Source: Pseudopyrenochaeta lycopersici
Lineage: Eukaryota > Ascomycota > Dothideomycetes > Pleosporales > Pseudopyrenochaetaceae
DNA length: 64,000 bases
Assembly (NCBI GenBank): GCA_003313425.1
Contig: NHZP01000026.1
Location: 764,963 to 828,962, forward strand
Direction: 5' to 3'
The notes under the pieces are model-generated. The model was not told where the DNA came from, did not search any database, and saw only the letters and a list, made by a program, of their open reading frames with translations. Positions 1-12,555 of this stretch are shown one piece after another; positions within the stretch are counted from its first letter, which is position 1; every line of letters begins with the position of its first letter. Both the position numbers and the translations under genes were made by a program.

Positions 1-2
1 CA

Positions 3-727
3 ATGGTAAGCTACACCAACAACCCCGTGCACCACCCGCTTCCAGTTCGCTGACCCTCCTTGCAGTCTTCTAGTGAAACTGGTCTCCCCGACGGGTGGGA
101 AGTGCGCCGCTCCAACACAAAAAACCTGCCATACTACTTTCACGCTCAGACAAAAGACTCCAGATGGGAGCCCCCAGCGGGAACAGACTCGGAGGCACTG
201 AAGAATTACATGGCGGCCCACCACAGCTCCAAGGGCGTTGCACCGGCCGGCTCTGCACCAACTGAGGGCAAAATCAGAGCCGCCCATCTCCTCGTCAAGC
301 ACCGCGACAGCAGGCGCCCAGCTAGTTGGCGGGAACCCAAGATCACGCGCTCGCAGGAGGAAGCCCGCGACTTGATCCGTGGTTACCACGAACAGATCAA
401 GGCATATGAGGAAGGAACAGGGGATGCCAACGCCAAGTCGCTCTCTGAGCTGGCCACGACCGAGTCAGATTGTAGCAGCGCCCGGAAAGGAGGCGACTTG
501 TGAGCACTGTCGTGATTGGCGCATCGACGGCACCACTAACACTTTATAGGGGCTTCTTCGGCAAGGGAGACATGCAAAAGGAATTCGAGCAGGCCGCATT
601 CGCCCTCAAGAAAGGCGAAGTGAGCGACATCGTGGAGACGGCCTCGGGGATACATTTGATACAAAGGTTTGCGACATGGCCGAGTTTGTGTGTCCATGCT
701 AACAGATGACACAACAGGCTGGAGTGA
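3..727 (+). CDS. ESS1: ESS1/Pin1 peptidyl-prolyl cis-trans isomerase
   Basis: Parvulin-type isomerase that acts on phospho-Ser/Thr-Pro bonds, classically of the RNA polymerase II C-terminal domain (family knowledge). Exons read as 3-5, 66-499, 550-666 and 718-727, giving 564 nt and 187 residues. The ATG is followed at once by a 60-bp intron (GTAAGC...TGCAG), so exon 1 is the start codon alone; splicing gives [20 protein letters not shown] domain (about residues 7-40, Trp at GW and RWEPPAG) leads to the parvulin domain ([11 protein letters not shown], then GGDLGFFGKG across the second intron, then SGIHLIQR). The introns at 500-549 and 667-717 have GT/AG ends and a GCTAACA branch-like site in the last. 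Length fits fungal Pin1. Only two bases lie upstream in the window, so the promoter is not visible. Confidence 0.93.
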
Positions 728-2303
728 TACATTGGGCAAAAGGTACGTGGTGCCCAAAAGACGGTGGTAGCATGCCTAGAGCAGTGTTGAGCGCGATTTA
801 CGACGAATGAGAAAGTTGTTGGGACAGATACCAGCCCGTTCTTGAAGTGATGTTGGCGGGAGCGTGGCTCAGACGAAACGTCAACAGTGGCCCCAACAAG
901 CAACCAGCAAAGGCTATGGCAGTGGTGGTCGAGGACATGTACGACTTGTAGCAGCTGCAACGCAATCGAGATGTGTCGCTTGTGTTAGTCTGCTGTTTGT
1001 CTGTTGCATCATGTTCCTCAGCCTTTGATTTGAGCGGCTATACGGACCGACTCTCGCCTGGGCGAAGTTACGGCATGCAAACCACAAACACACGTGCAAT
1101 GGGACCATGGGTGGCGGGAAACAATGAAGACGTGAACATAGGACTGCCATAAAAGGTTGCAAACTCCCGCGCGCACGGGGCTCCCAGGCAGCAGCACTTG
1201 TTTTTCCCATTATCTGCATATACCAACATTCTCGATTGAGGTTTGACTCTCTCTCTCTCTCTCTATCGCTCTATCTCTCGGTCGATGGCGCATTGACAGG
1301 CAGTTACCATACAGCAGACTGGAGCATTCCAGGTACGTGTGCAGCTCAGAAAAAAACCCAGTCCTTCATCGGAGCCCATCCAATCCCACCCAGTCCAACG
1401 GAACCATCAGCCCAACTCACTGCATCCAGAAACCGGTTGGACCTGCGCCAGCCCAAAAGACAAAAAAAAAAGTCGCGTCAGGCTGCTTTCGGCATTCCGA
1501 GCCCTGTTTGCGCCTTCCCGAACCGGGCCCGGCTAATTCCGGGCGGAGCAACGACGACTCTCTGACGTAGCGGGTAGGTGCGCATTTTCCTTCCCCAGTC
1601 TGCACTCACTCCACGCGCGCGTGGTCTGGACCCGGAGGCCTCAGTCCTGCCTTGCATGGCCGTGATGCCGAGCTGCACCCTCACCGTTTGGGACGGTCAT
1701 GCATGCCTGCTCACGGTGTCGCAAGCCGCTGTGCAGGAAACTGGGCAGCAAAACCGAGTAGTTGGACAATCTTCAATCCCTGTACCGAGCCCATTGTTCG
1801 GACGTTCTACTCAGAAAGCCGCGTCCTCAGTCGACGCTGGCGGTTGCGTCTTGGCCAGTGCCATGCTTTGTCTGACCAACAGCAGGCCTTCACTGCGCGC
1901 GACCCTCGCGTCCACTCTCACTTTCCCAGAGTCAATTGACGGAGAAGCTACGTCAGGCATGGGAAAGTGCCCAATTCCCATCAGCAATTAGCAGCACTTG
2001 CCAAATCACCCGTATACCCACCCCTTCACCCCTGCCGTCTCCACCCTATTCCTGTTTACTCCGCCATCTTTCTCGATCACTAGCCACCGCTGCGATCCAT
2101 TCACCCCTCTGGCCTCCACCCACCCACACACAGACGTTCTCTCTCCCTCTTATCTGAAACTTTACTTTCCCTCACTACAAATAACCCCATCCACCCTCCT
2201 TCGACAAACAAAGCCCAACCTGCCACAAGCCGCTCACTTTAACCTTGACACTCCTTTGAGCAACCTCCCTACACATACCTAGTCAACGTTGCTCACCTCG
2301 GCC
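728..2303. other. Intergenic region with CT microsatellite and pyrimidine-rich leader
   Basis: No gene is supported here. It holds a (CT)n microsatellite at about 1248-1264 and, at about 2000-2280, a strongly pyrimidine-rich stretch immediately upstream of the next ATG that looks like a fungal promoter and 5' leader. Open frames such as 1578-1991 have no family resemblance and overlap each other in several frames. Confidence 0.5.
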
Positions 2304-3298
2304 ATGGCGACTCCACAGTCGGCCAACCCCATCTATCACGACCCCGCTCAACCTCGCAATCGACGCAGCTCTAGCCGCAAGAGCTTCGCTTCGCCGCTCT
2401 CCCGCTCCTCCTCTCACCTCGACTCACCCCGCACTGCTTGCCCAAAGGATGGCGATGCTTTCAGCTATGATCCAGCTCACCTCTCCACCTGGTACCTTCC
2501 GCAGGAGCTCTGGGACCGCCTTCCCGCCGAGCTCCAGTCATCTCTTGCTGCAGTGCAGCATTCTGGTGCCGCTGTTCTGACTGGTACGTTGCAATATCCC
2601 TCGTGTCACCTGCGCGTATTTTCCAATTGGCTACCCATTGCGCGATATTTTTGGGGGCTGCCACATTTGCGAACAGCATGGACTAGAGGCTAACGAAGGC
2701 AGGTTTTGAGCGCCTCGATAAGCACACGGAGCGTCTTGATAGTGGCCGCCCAAACCACAAGGCCCCCGTCGATGAGCTGTTGGTCAACCTCGATGATCTT
2801 CCGCCCCCAAAGTTCAGGACCATCAGCAATGCTAGTAGTGTATTCCAGTCGGACCTCTCATCACCTCTGACCGGTGGCTCACCTGCCTCCCAATCAGGAT
2901 GCGCTTCCCCCGTCACTTCATCGGGCTTTTCTCTATCACAAACCACGTCTCCTGTTTCTCCCATCTCCCTGGGCCAGCCCGGATTTCCCGACGAGCATAG
3001 TCGGCCCCGTGACCGCTCCTTCTCAACGCCGTTGGAGCCGCACGACGCCTACTATGCGACTGAGCTCTCACACTTGCGTACCGAGGCCCTCCCTCGTCTC
3101 CGCCACAAGTGCCACAAGGTGGATACTGAGTGGTACGAGGCGAAGCGCACTGCCAACATTGTCGCCGATGATGTCAACGCATTCGAGAATTGGTGGGCTG
3201 AGAAGAAATGTACTGTGCTTAGCCTCAACGAAAAGGGCAAGCGTCTTGCGACTGCGCTTGGTCTCGCAAACACTGGCATGGGTTGGTGCGCCCCATAG
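2304..3298 (+). CDS. Conserved fungal protein of unknown function
   Basis: Two exons, 2304-2583 and 2703-3298 (876 nt, 291 residues), joined over a 119-bp intron with GTACGT donor, a GCTAAC branch-like site and a CAG acceptor; the joined frame reads ...AAVLTGFERLDKH. The ATG at 2304 (GCCATGGCG context) follows a pyrimidine-rich leader. The N-terminal ~50 residues are Ser/Arg-rich and basic, a Ser/Pro-rich stretch covers roughly residues 135-185, and the C-terminal ~95 residues are likely helical (SHLRTEALPRLRHKCHK, then NAFENWWAEKK). No catalytic motif, signal peptide or membrane segment is visible and I do not recognise a named family. The last codons, just after GMG, could be re-spliced in an alternative model, so the extreme C terminus is the least certain part. 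Confidence 0.72.
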
Positions 3299-4521
3299 CT
3301 GCTAGTGAGGCGGACTTCTCAGACTTGGTCTCAAAATGGTTCACTCAGTGCAGCAGACTGGACTGTTCTCACACGTCTCACCGTGTATGCCTCAGCATGA
3401 GCCACTTTTCTTCTTCCATTTCCTTGAAGTCCTTTTTCCTTCTATTCCATTTGTCATTAGCGAGGAGTCATTCGGCATTTACCGTGATGGAATAGGAAGA
3501 TCCACATGAAAAACTGGTTGGACAGGTACAGAGATTACACTTGGACCAGACCGGCGTATATGGAGGTAATTACACCCGCCACGTTCAAGACTGGCAAGCT
3601 GAGAAGGGAGATGCTGTTTTCATTATGACGGGTGCTACATGGCCACTTTTCATGCCTTGATGGCCTCAGACTCCGTTATGACGACAAAAGTTTGTCAACG
3701 AATAAAATGATTGAAATGCATATCCATCTCCAACCCTGTTTATTTTCGTTTTCCCTGCTTATCCTTAGTGCATCACGCTCATCGAAGGGTATTCGCCCTG
3801 TGCAGAGCTTCGCGCTTCTTGTAGTGTTCAAGATATGCCGAGAATCAGCGAAGGATTTAACATCCATCACATGGTGTATTCCGGTAAATTTAAATGTGCT
3901 CCTCCAGCCTTGATCCCATGCTGACACTCCCAATTTACCTCCTACCAAGAACCCCTTCAATAAACTTGGTCACACACACTCTCACTTCTCACCTCGCAAC
4001 ACGCTCACAAGATGACGTCCCCAACAAAACCCCTCCCCCCCCCCGTCGATCCGAGGCCCCGATGCTGCATCCTCCTCAACCCTTGCTGCAAACCACGCTG
4101 CACCATGCATCTACCACGCTGCATGCAGCAGCCTCCCACCAACTACCATCCCTCAGGCGAGGTGATGCGAGCCCGCCCTCGGTGTCCGCGCACGCGGACC
4201 TGCACCTCATGTCTTGCCCCTCGCCCCTCGCCCCTCGCCCCTCGCCCCTCGCCCCTCGCCCCCCTCTCTCCCTTGCCTTGCTGGGCGAGCGGCTGAAACG
4301 TGCCCGTGGCTGTGGTCCGGTTACGTTGCTGTGATCGGGGTGTAAGGTATAAGCGAACGGTGACGTCGAAGGGTTTACTTACTCGCGCGGCGGTGCGGGG
4401 AGGCGTGGCTGTGCGGTAGTGCTGCGTTTTACACGGGCGCGGATGGGGATAGAGATAGAGACGGATGTAATTGAGGTTTGTATGTGTCTGGGTTGTTTAC
4501 TTCCAGATTTGAGTAGCGCGC
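3299..4521. other. Intergenic region between convergent genes
   Basis: Lies between the stop at 3298 (+) and the stop at 4522 (-). No gene is supported. It contains a short 7-bp tandem repeat at about 4214-4265 (listed separately) and C-rich low-complexity sequence. Open frames here are short and overlap in several frames. Confidence 0.5.
4212..4265. repeat. 7-bp tandem repeat (GCCCCTC)n
   Basis: About seven consecutive copies of GCCCCTC are visible, ending in a poly-C/CT run. It lies in a non-coding gap and has no other visible role; copy number is likely to vary between strains (inference). Confidence 0.85.
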
Positions 4522-6576
4522 TCAGTATGCATCATCGTCGTCCGTGTCTGCGCGAGCTTGCTTGTCTCGATTCCGAATTGAGCGGCCGTCGATTCTGCCT
4601 TGACGCGGGCTTCGAGCGCGTCGTCGCGGTGCTGGTTTGTCGTCATGGTTATCTCTGAATTCGCCTCCTACATCGATATCAGTATCCCATGTGAGTCTGA
4701 CGCACGGAATTTACTTACCCCTCCTACGCCCAACAAATGGCCCATACTCTTCTTCATCACCGCTACGTCTTTTTGTGCTAGGACGCCGCGAGGGCCCTGC
4801 GTCAAAGCCCTCAGACACATATTCAGGACGGGCACGGCGCGAACCGCTTCCTAAACCGCCACCCATGATGCCCCCGCGGCCTCTGACAGTTTGACTGTAA
4901 AGGAATCTTGGATCTATGTCTACTCTTGGGTCAAACTCTGCACTCGCTCTTCCTCGTTGTGGTGATGCGAAGTCTGTTCGCATTGGCTTTCCCAGCATAC
5001 CTGGCGAAACATATGGATTCCGTAACTCAAACGGCCCCAAGTCATTCCTCTCCGCCGTGAAGATGCCGTCTTCGAAACTCCCACGCGGTGCCACGTGACC
5101 CGCCGACATGCCCTGGGGACGCATGGCGCGATTGCGAATCGGGTCGGTCATGGTCTGTGGTAGGCCGCTCATACCGGAGACACCTATTCCGTATGGATCG
5201 CCAGCCATCATTCCCATGTGGTGGATAATGCGGGGATCCAAGATTGGCTCGTTCATCATATACGGACCTTGTCCCGTATTGTGGTTGCCGAACGGCGATG
5301 CTGTCATGTTTCCAGACCTACCTTGTCGAAGGCTGTCTTTCCTCATCCCTTCGAACCGCTCATCAATCGCATCTAGTAAGTCCTCCTTGAAACCCTGAAA
5401 CTGTTCCTTCCGCTGCTTCTCTTCACTCTTCTCCTTAGTCTTCCCTTTCTTCACTTTCACTTCCTTCTCGCTCTCCACATCCGCCTTCCGACACGCAGTA
5501 TGGTCGTCGCAGTCGCGGCCTAGGTCTTCTTTCAGAATGTAACGGATCTCGCCACTGCCGTATTCCACTGCGCCTTCTTCGTCTTCCGAGTCAGAATCGC
5601 CGGTTCGAGGGCGCACGTTTCGCGAGCGGTAGAGCACGCGTTGACTCTTGCGGCATTTACACGCTTTGGTACATGTACATGCGTCGAGGAAAGCATCTCC
5701 CTCTATCCACTCCTTCCCCGAGGGTCCAAATTTCCCGTCACGGGTTTGCTCCTGGTGGAGCTGCGCTGTGGCCTGGGGCTCGGTGCGGGAGCCTGATGGT
5801 TTCCGTACTTTGCCGGATTCAGTGGTATATGCGCCCATAGGTATGCGCTCGTTGTGTCTGCGTGGTCGGGCAGTGGCGCGGTGTGGAGGCTCGTTTTCGC
5901 TTGATGATGGACTGGGCGGCCGGCCTGGATGCGATGTGTATGGGTTTATGCCTGCTACTGGTGTACCACCAGCTCCTCTACTATATCTGGGTAAAGATGG
6001 ATTCGACGTATACTCCGGTGGCATTCCCAAAGGTGACATGCCGGCTCCCATACCACCAGGACCTAGACCTCCCACGGGACTCATACCCATAGCGCCCATC
6101 CTCGGACTCGCCATGCCTATGCCTATGCCACCCATACCCGGATACCCACCCAGCGGCATATCAGGTGCAGATCTCGGCCTCCTATCAATGCCGTCCACAA
6201 ACCCCGCCCCCGTTCTGCCCATGCCTCCCATCCCACCACCTTGTCTCCGCGTTCCCCTCGAATAGCCAAGTGGACTCATGCCTCCCAACGCATCCACCAA
6301 CGTGCTTTCACTGTCCTCGCTGTCCTCCAGGATATCAATATCGGCGCTCGGCCGTCGCCAACCCGGTCGCCGATGTCTGGCCCCATAGCTGAATTGTGGA
6401 GCGTGGCCTCGGCCAACAGGCAAATACACAGGACCTCGAGAGTAAGGATCGCTGCGAGAGCGCGCGTAGGATGGTGGGTGTACGGTGAAAGCGGTGCCGG
6501 GTGGGACGAGGACTTTTCCCCCTGGGGCGTTGACTTCGACGAGCGGGGGAGGTGTATGGGAGTGTGCTGCGCCCAT
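4522..6576 (-). CDS. Unknown Gly/Met-rich protein with a cysteine cluster
   Basis: Two exons on the minus strand: 6576-4719 and 4667-4522 (2004 nt, 667 residues). The first exon alone would stop two codons after a perfect GTAAGT donor, and removing a 51-bp intron (acceptor GATGTAG) extends it by about 47 basic/acidic residues ending DTDDDDAY. N-terminal Pro/Arg-rich region, acidic patch around 79-90, Gly/Met-rich low complexity at about 112-185, a conserved-looking cysteine cluster at about 300-308 (C-T-C-T-K-A-C-K-C) followed by a basic RKSQRVLYRSR, another Cys pair near 360, then a Lys/Glu-rich probable coiled coil at about 370-405. No signal peptide or membrane segment. The cluster could bind a metal, but I cannot name the family. 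The basic, low-complexity make-up would fit a nuclear or nucleic-acid-associated role (weak inference). Confidence 0.75.
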
Positions 6577-7904
6577 GTTATCGAGAACGGATATGTATCT
6601 GTTACTGTCAATTGGCGACGATTATCTCAGTCGAACGCGGGAAAGACTGGTGCAAGTCTCATGAAATGATTAAATGAATTTACCCAGATGCCAGACTGCC
6701 AGAAATGGATCAAGAGATGCAGAGAGACAGAGGAAACTTTTGAAAAATTCTGCTCCTTGAGCAGTCTATGAAGACAGAGCATTCCGTAAAAACCTCCCCG
6801 GGCTGAAGTTTGGCGTGCTGACGGTCGACCGTTTTGTTTGCTCATGGCAACACAAGCAGTCGTACCATGCAGAGCGGAGCAGAGCAGAACGGACAATCTT
6901 CATGTTGCTTCCCGATGAACAAATTGGAAGTGCCAAACCTGGCGACACGGCGTACTACCAAGAAAACTGCCAGATTGTATGAAAAATAAAGCATCTTACT
7001 ACACCGCTGATACTGCTACATAGGAGATGGCAGGATAGTGGTGTTTTGTGCAAGCTCTTCGCTTTCAGTACAAGATACATATTGTGTTAATATGAAACAT
7101 GTATTCGCGATCGACTGTTCCTGTGTGTAGTAATATAATGGTATAGTTTTGCGATACAAATATGCCCGAATTGTAGTCATGGTTTGTTCACATCTAAACC
7201 GGAGCGTCTAAAACTCTCCAAAAACATCACGTCAAAACCACGCCGTAGATTTCTGCATTACCTCAATACAATCATGCAACACTGCTCGAGAACACCGTCC
7301 GATAATTTCAAGGGCATGAAAAATTGTGCAGCATGTCGTATTGTTGTTTTCCCTCAAGTGTCCGTGCGCATCAGTCACGTCACGCCCACGATCAGCACGG
7401 GACAAGTGTTTGAAGTCATGTTATATTCTCACACCACTACACTCTGCTCATTCATCGTCTCCAGTCAATCATTATGCAGAGGTCATAACGCAATAGCTAA
7501 AAAAAACGCCAAAGAAAGCAGATAACGAGCCCAAAAAGAGATAGAATAATGACAAGAAATGAAAGCAACATCACCCCATCATGCCGTCTGCTTTTGGCTT
7601 CTCATATCCAACAGCGCGCACCAAAGAAATGGCCGGGTGGTCATGTGAGGTTTATACAAAATGTCGGCTCAGCGCAAGTGAGCTGTTGATTGTGGCGGAT
7701 GCACAGCACCCATCGCCGCTCCTCTCCGACTCGTTCGCCATTTCCAAAATCCCAGTCTGACTCTGAGTCGGTGCGAAAAAGAAGGAGATTGGCGAATCTA
7801 ACACATAAAGAAAGCCAAGTAAGTGAATGTCCAAGAAAGCCAGCAAGAAATGTGGCCGAGAGGGGTATCGATGCTCGATGATGACAGAGACATGAAAGAG
7901 GAAC
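6577..7904. other. Intergenic region (1.3 kb), nothing recognised
   Basis: Holds the promoter of the minus-strand gene ending at 6576 and the 3' untranslated region of BUD4. No coding frame with family resemblance, no RNA gene and no repeat was recognised. The sequence is moderately AT-rich from about 6950 to 7560. Confidence 0.5.
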
Positions 7905-10900
7905 TTAGAAAATCATCGATCGAACCTGGTCCCTACGTGCCGCTTTCACTGGGTCTCTTTGCCTTGGAGGGGGTGCTTGTGAGAGGCGCACATCCTTCAT
8001 CGGAGGAGCAGGGGCATACGACTGTGTTCGCGAGTGACCCTTGGCGGGACTTGAAGGAACAGACTTGCTCTGCTGTCCATACGCATCGTGAGACTGTGTG
8101 CGCAGGTGAGGTTGTGGTCGAGCTGAATTTGCATTCTCCTGAAGAGGTTTCGACTGCGACTGCGGAACGCCTGCCTGTGATCGGGTAGTCTTCTCCTTGC
8201 GCTCCTTGTCCAGGACCATGGCGGCCCAGCCCTTGTTGGAAGCAATGTCCTTTCCGACAGTCTCAGAAAGCACAGTCATCCAGGCTTCTTTCTGCTCTCG
8301 GCTGTCGGCGTAGAAGTCGATGACCTCACCGTTGGCAAAGCGAATGCGGAAGCCTTCTTCCACAAACATGTAGCCTTCTTCGTCTTCAGCAAAGCCGGAT
8401 TTGCGACGACCGCCGGCCTTGGTTGAGGATGGCTGTTGGAGAGCGCTCTTGTCATCGAGAAGCTTGGTAGCTTTGGCAAGATTGATGGTAGCACGCGGCT
8501 GCCGAGTAGACTCGTGGTAGGCTGTGAGTTTGGTACCATCCAGACGGAAGAAGCGGCGACGCCAGTACTAAACTAGTGTTAGTATTGGGTTCAAGTATCA
8601 TGTCATCAAGAATGTACTTACTGGACAATCACCACCCTGCTGGCTCAATGTGCCTTCCCAAGAAACATCCTTGACTTGCTCGGCTTCCTTCAGCTCACGA
8701 ATGCATGCATTCATGCTCTTAGGCATATCCTCATCCTTTGCGCCCTTTGGCTTGGGGACGTACAGCAGCTGAAGAGTGAGCTTGCCAACACGATACGGAG
8801 GGCGACGCACGACACCCCCACGCTTGCTCTTGACACTGCTTGCGCCGGTGGTGTCAACAGCCCATTCATTAAAGCAGGGAATGTCGACTGTCAAGGGACG
8901 GCCATAGGCTTGGCTCTCGTGATTGTTCAAGCAAACATATGCACGAGCAAAGGAGCCATCTGGGCCGACAAGATCATGGAGGAGGTCATATGCGGTAGCC
9001 TGCTGGTTGCGTTTGGCAGCAGCCTGAGCCTCTTGCTGCTGCTGAGCTGCCAAACGATCCGCCTCCTCCTGAGCCTTGCGCTCTTGCTCTTTCCGCTTCT
9101 TGGGCGATGAAAGAAGGTTGCGGAAGGCAGAGTGAGACTTCTTATGGTTGACTGCCTTGACAGGTGCTGCGGTAATCGTAGGTACAGCTGGCGGCTCTAG
9201 CTTGGTCTGCAGAGTAAGCTGGAACTCCAAGTCATCGAGTACTACCAGCTCAAATTCTTGGCCAATAGGGGCAGACTGGCCCAATTCCAGCCATGAGGTG
9301 GTCACACAATGAAGACCGTTGTCTAGAGTAAGCTGGAACCATGTTTTCTCGTCTATGATGATGTTAGAAGCGCACACACTTGAAGAGGAGGAAGCAACTT
9401 ACTCTTCGGTAATGGTAGGTCAAGGTCTTTCACACCAACCACCTTGACGAAGACTCGCCCTCGTTCCTCGCCGTCCTCGAACTCATCACCTTGCTCAGCG
9501 ACGGAATCAAGACCAGCAGCAACTGCAGACTCTTGACCTGGCAGAGGAGGCGCTGGGCCAGTTGCAGTAGGAACACGGCGGCCTGATGTGGTTCGGATGC
9601 TCTTGCGGCGCGATTTTCCATTCCACGGCTCCTTTGTCCAGGCAGGCTTGCGCTCAGCGCTCGTCTTTCGTGGACTAGCCTTGGCAGGCTTTTCAGCTCC
9701 ATTATCGGATACCGAGGGAGGCTTCTCGTCGCTGAAGTGGCGGCTGCTGGCGACGACGACCTTGGTATTTTCGCGCATGAGATAGCCCTTCTGTTGCGGG
9801 ACATGATTGTCAGCAAGACTGTACGTATAAACAAAACCTTCGCCAGACATCTGGCTTGCTGCGTTCTGCTGGGCAGCTGTCGAGGTAGGAAATTGGGCGA
9901 AAGAGGGTAAAGGAAAAAGGTTGTCTACCTTCTGTGCTTCGATGATGTGATTGAACTCACGATCGAGACCGAAGCTGAGATCATTGGACTCGTCACCGAA
10001 TTCAAGATCGAGGATTCGATTCTCCTTGTTAGAGATACTGATTGTTGAGTCTTCGTCATCAATGTGGCCCATCTCAAGAATCAGGGATTGGCGCTTAGGA
10101 CTTCGCTCAGGCACTGGCGGTGGGTGTTCACCGCTGACTTGTCGGCGCGCGGCGGCCATGTCAACTTCGTCTGGAATCAGTGATGGGCGGGTTTTCAATT
10201 TTCCTCCTCGAATAGTGGCTTCACGCTGTGGAACCTCTGGAGATAACTCTTGCTCTGGCGGCGTAATGACGATAGGGTGTCGAATCACGGATTCAGGCGA
10301 CCCAGGATCATCCGATTCTACGTCTTTGTTGTCGATGCTTTCAGGCGTTGCGGGTCGCCGGAGGAACTCACGCATTGCATCCATCTTTGGCGCAGTGTCC
10401 ATTGGACTTGGTGCAGTCGCGAAAGATGCCTTGAGTGGGTCGAGGCTCAAATCTACTTCCTTGTCATCGAAGGAGGAGAACAGTTCATTTTGACGAGCCT
10501 GCTTTTCTGCCGCTGAAGGAGAAGAGTCAAGAGCGGTAGGGGTTGGCGGGCCATCGCTGTCGATTGTGCTCTGCGAAGTGGGCTGCTCCTCAGGCTCTGG
10601 GGAGTACTGGCTAACGTCATCTGCCTCCTCAGACACATGCTTCACCGGATGTCTAATGACAGAGGACTCGCGTTCATAGTCTTCAAGTTGAGAGATCTCT
10701 GTATCATCGGCTTCGGTCACATCGGCAAAACTATATGCATCGATAACACTATCGGCCTCGCTCTCAGCGACAGTGTCGAATTGGCGTGGATTTTCGTCAA
10801 AGTTGGAGGAGCATTCGCGCGATGGGATGGGAACATCCGGATCGAGATCAGCCAGATCGCCGTAGCTGCGTTCAGGACTGGACTCCAAATCGTAGTGGTA

Positions 10901-12555
10901 GCTCTCATCGTAGTCGTCAAAGTTTTGGCTTTTGACCCTTCGCAAGATGGACTCGCGGGAGATGCGCGGCACATGAGGCTCATCGATGGCGAGCTCAGAT
11001 GTTTCCTCAATCTCCTCAACCTGGACCTGGATGCTCGCCTCGACCTTCTTGTCGTGGCTCTCTTGCGTGGGTGTGCTGGTATCGCGCTCGTCATCGAAAT
11101 TCATCAACCGAAGTCTGTCTTCAAGTGACATGGAGGTCTCACGCATATTGAGCAGGTCCGACTTGGAAATACCGGCAGCCGCAGGCAGCTGGGGAAGAGA
11201 GCGGCGTGCATCGCTAACGCGCTCTGCAGCAGCTGACAGGCCAATGCTCGAGTCACGTCGTCGGTCACCAAGTGCATGCATACCGGGAAGAGGAGGAAGT
11301 GGCCTCGACTCGCCGTCGGAGTTGGTAGAACCGCGACGGGTGTCATTTGGTGCACTGTTAGGACGTGCGGTCGGCATGGGGCTGTTGTCGCGTGCATCGA
11401 AGACATCATCATATAGATCTGTGAGTGATGTGTTTGCTGCGTCTGGACTCATGTGGCGCCAATCCTCAGGCAAGACGACTGGTGTCTTGTCGGTGTCCTC
11501 GAGTGAGGCGTCAAAGCTGTCGTCCTGGTCGAAGCTCATCTCCTCTTCTTCCTCGTCAGACTCGTAGCTTCCCTCGCGCGAGCCAGACGCGGCCGAAGGA
11601 TCGGGTGTGACCATTTCGTACTCTGTGATTGTAGGTGGAGCAGTGTCGAAGGTCACACTCTTAGCATGACGACGCAGTGGGCGGGGCGTCTGGTGCTTCA
11701 GCTCGTCGTCATCGGACATGAGGCTCGATTCGGGGTTGTACTGTGGGGAGTTGAAGCGTCCGTTGCTAACCAGGGAAGACTTGGTTGGAGAAACACGGCC
11801 CTCGGGTGGAGAGGGCTTGCTCTTGGTGGGTGAAGCGAATGGTGACTGTAGCCCAAGCTTCACGGGCGATGTCTTGGAGGGGCTGAGCGTGGGGATCTTG
11901 CTCTGGCTGTCGTTGCGGCGATGGCCTCTGAAGCCGTCGTTCTCCTTTCGCAGTCCGCTGAGGCCTTCCCCAGTGTAGGCATTACCCTGCACGGCGAGGC
12001 TCAAAGGGCGTCCAGCAGCCAACGGCCGGTCCAGTGGCTGGATGGAAGTGGGGTCGTACTCGTGCTGCTGCTCACGAGCGAACATGCTACTGTTCTTGAC
12101 GCGCGACTGCTTCTTGAGGTTCTCGATGGAGTTGCGCTTGGGAGACAGGAGCGGTGAGCTGCCGTCGTAGTCGTTCTCCGAGGACTCGAAGCGGCTCTTG
12201 GGCGACACAGTCTGCTCCTTCCAGAACAGCCGCGGGCTGTTTGTAAACGGAGAAGAGTCCCTGAATGGCGACGTCTCCTTGGTCAGGTACATCTTCTGGG
12301 CCACGTTAGCTGCCATGCAACCGAGGAATGTTGTGGTGGGCACATACCTTTGTTGTCTGGTTAAAGCTAGGCGAGTTCCTCCTGCGCTCTGTAGAGCTGA
12401 TCTCTGACAGCGGACGGCCGCTGCCCTTTGTGGGAGAGGCTGTTGGCGTCTTGTTTATGCGCAGCGGCGACACCTGCAGTCACTGTTATGGGGCTGCACG
12501 GGGTTGGGTTGTCATGAGTGCACAGGCAGATGCTTACCGCTTCGTTGCGCGACAT
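7905..12555 (-). CDS. BUD4: BUD4 / anillin-like bud-site selection and septation protein
   Basis: Five exons on the minus strand: 12555-12538, 12473-12348, 12295-9403, 9352-8622 and 8567-7905 (4431 nt, 1476 residues). All introns are 50-64 bp with GTAAGN or GTATGT donors, and every junction restores family-like sequence (PLPK|NEKTWFQLTLDNG; GDCP|YWRRRFFRLDG). Bud4 proteins act at the septin ring as a landmark for bud site or septum formation (family knowledge). The N terminus has a RPLSEISSTERR motif typical of the family. A long disordered Ser/Asp/Glu-rich middle spans about 100-960. The C-terminal part holds an anillin-like C2-type region (about 985-1240, with a KKRKEQERKAQEEADRLAAQ coiled insert) and a PH domain (about 1250-1390, YWRRRFFRLDG ... 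EQKEAWMTVL). It shares a 476-bp promoter region with divergent MRH4. The short first exon (MSRNEA) is the least certain part. Confidence 0.9.

Noticed and set aside
1578..1991. 137-codon plus-strand frame upstream of the second gene
   Set aside because: No motif, overlapped by another frame, ends in a promoter-like pyrimidine-rich region; treated as non-coding.
9951..11978. Several plus-strand frames of 60-190 codons
   Set aside because: They are antisense to the long disordered, Ser/Asp-rich exon of BUD4, whose codon use leaves few stops on the opposite strand.
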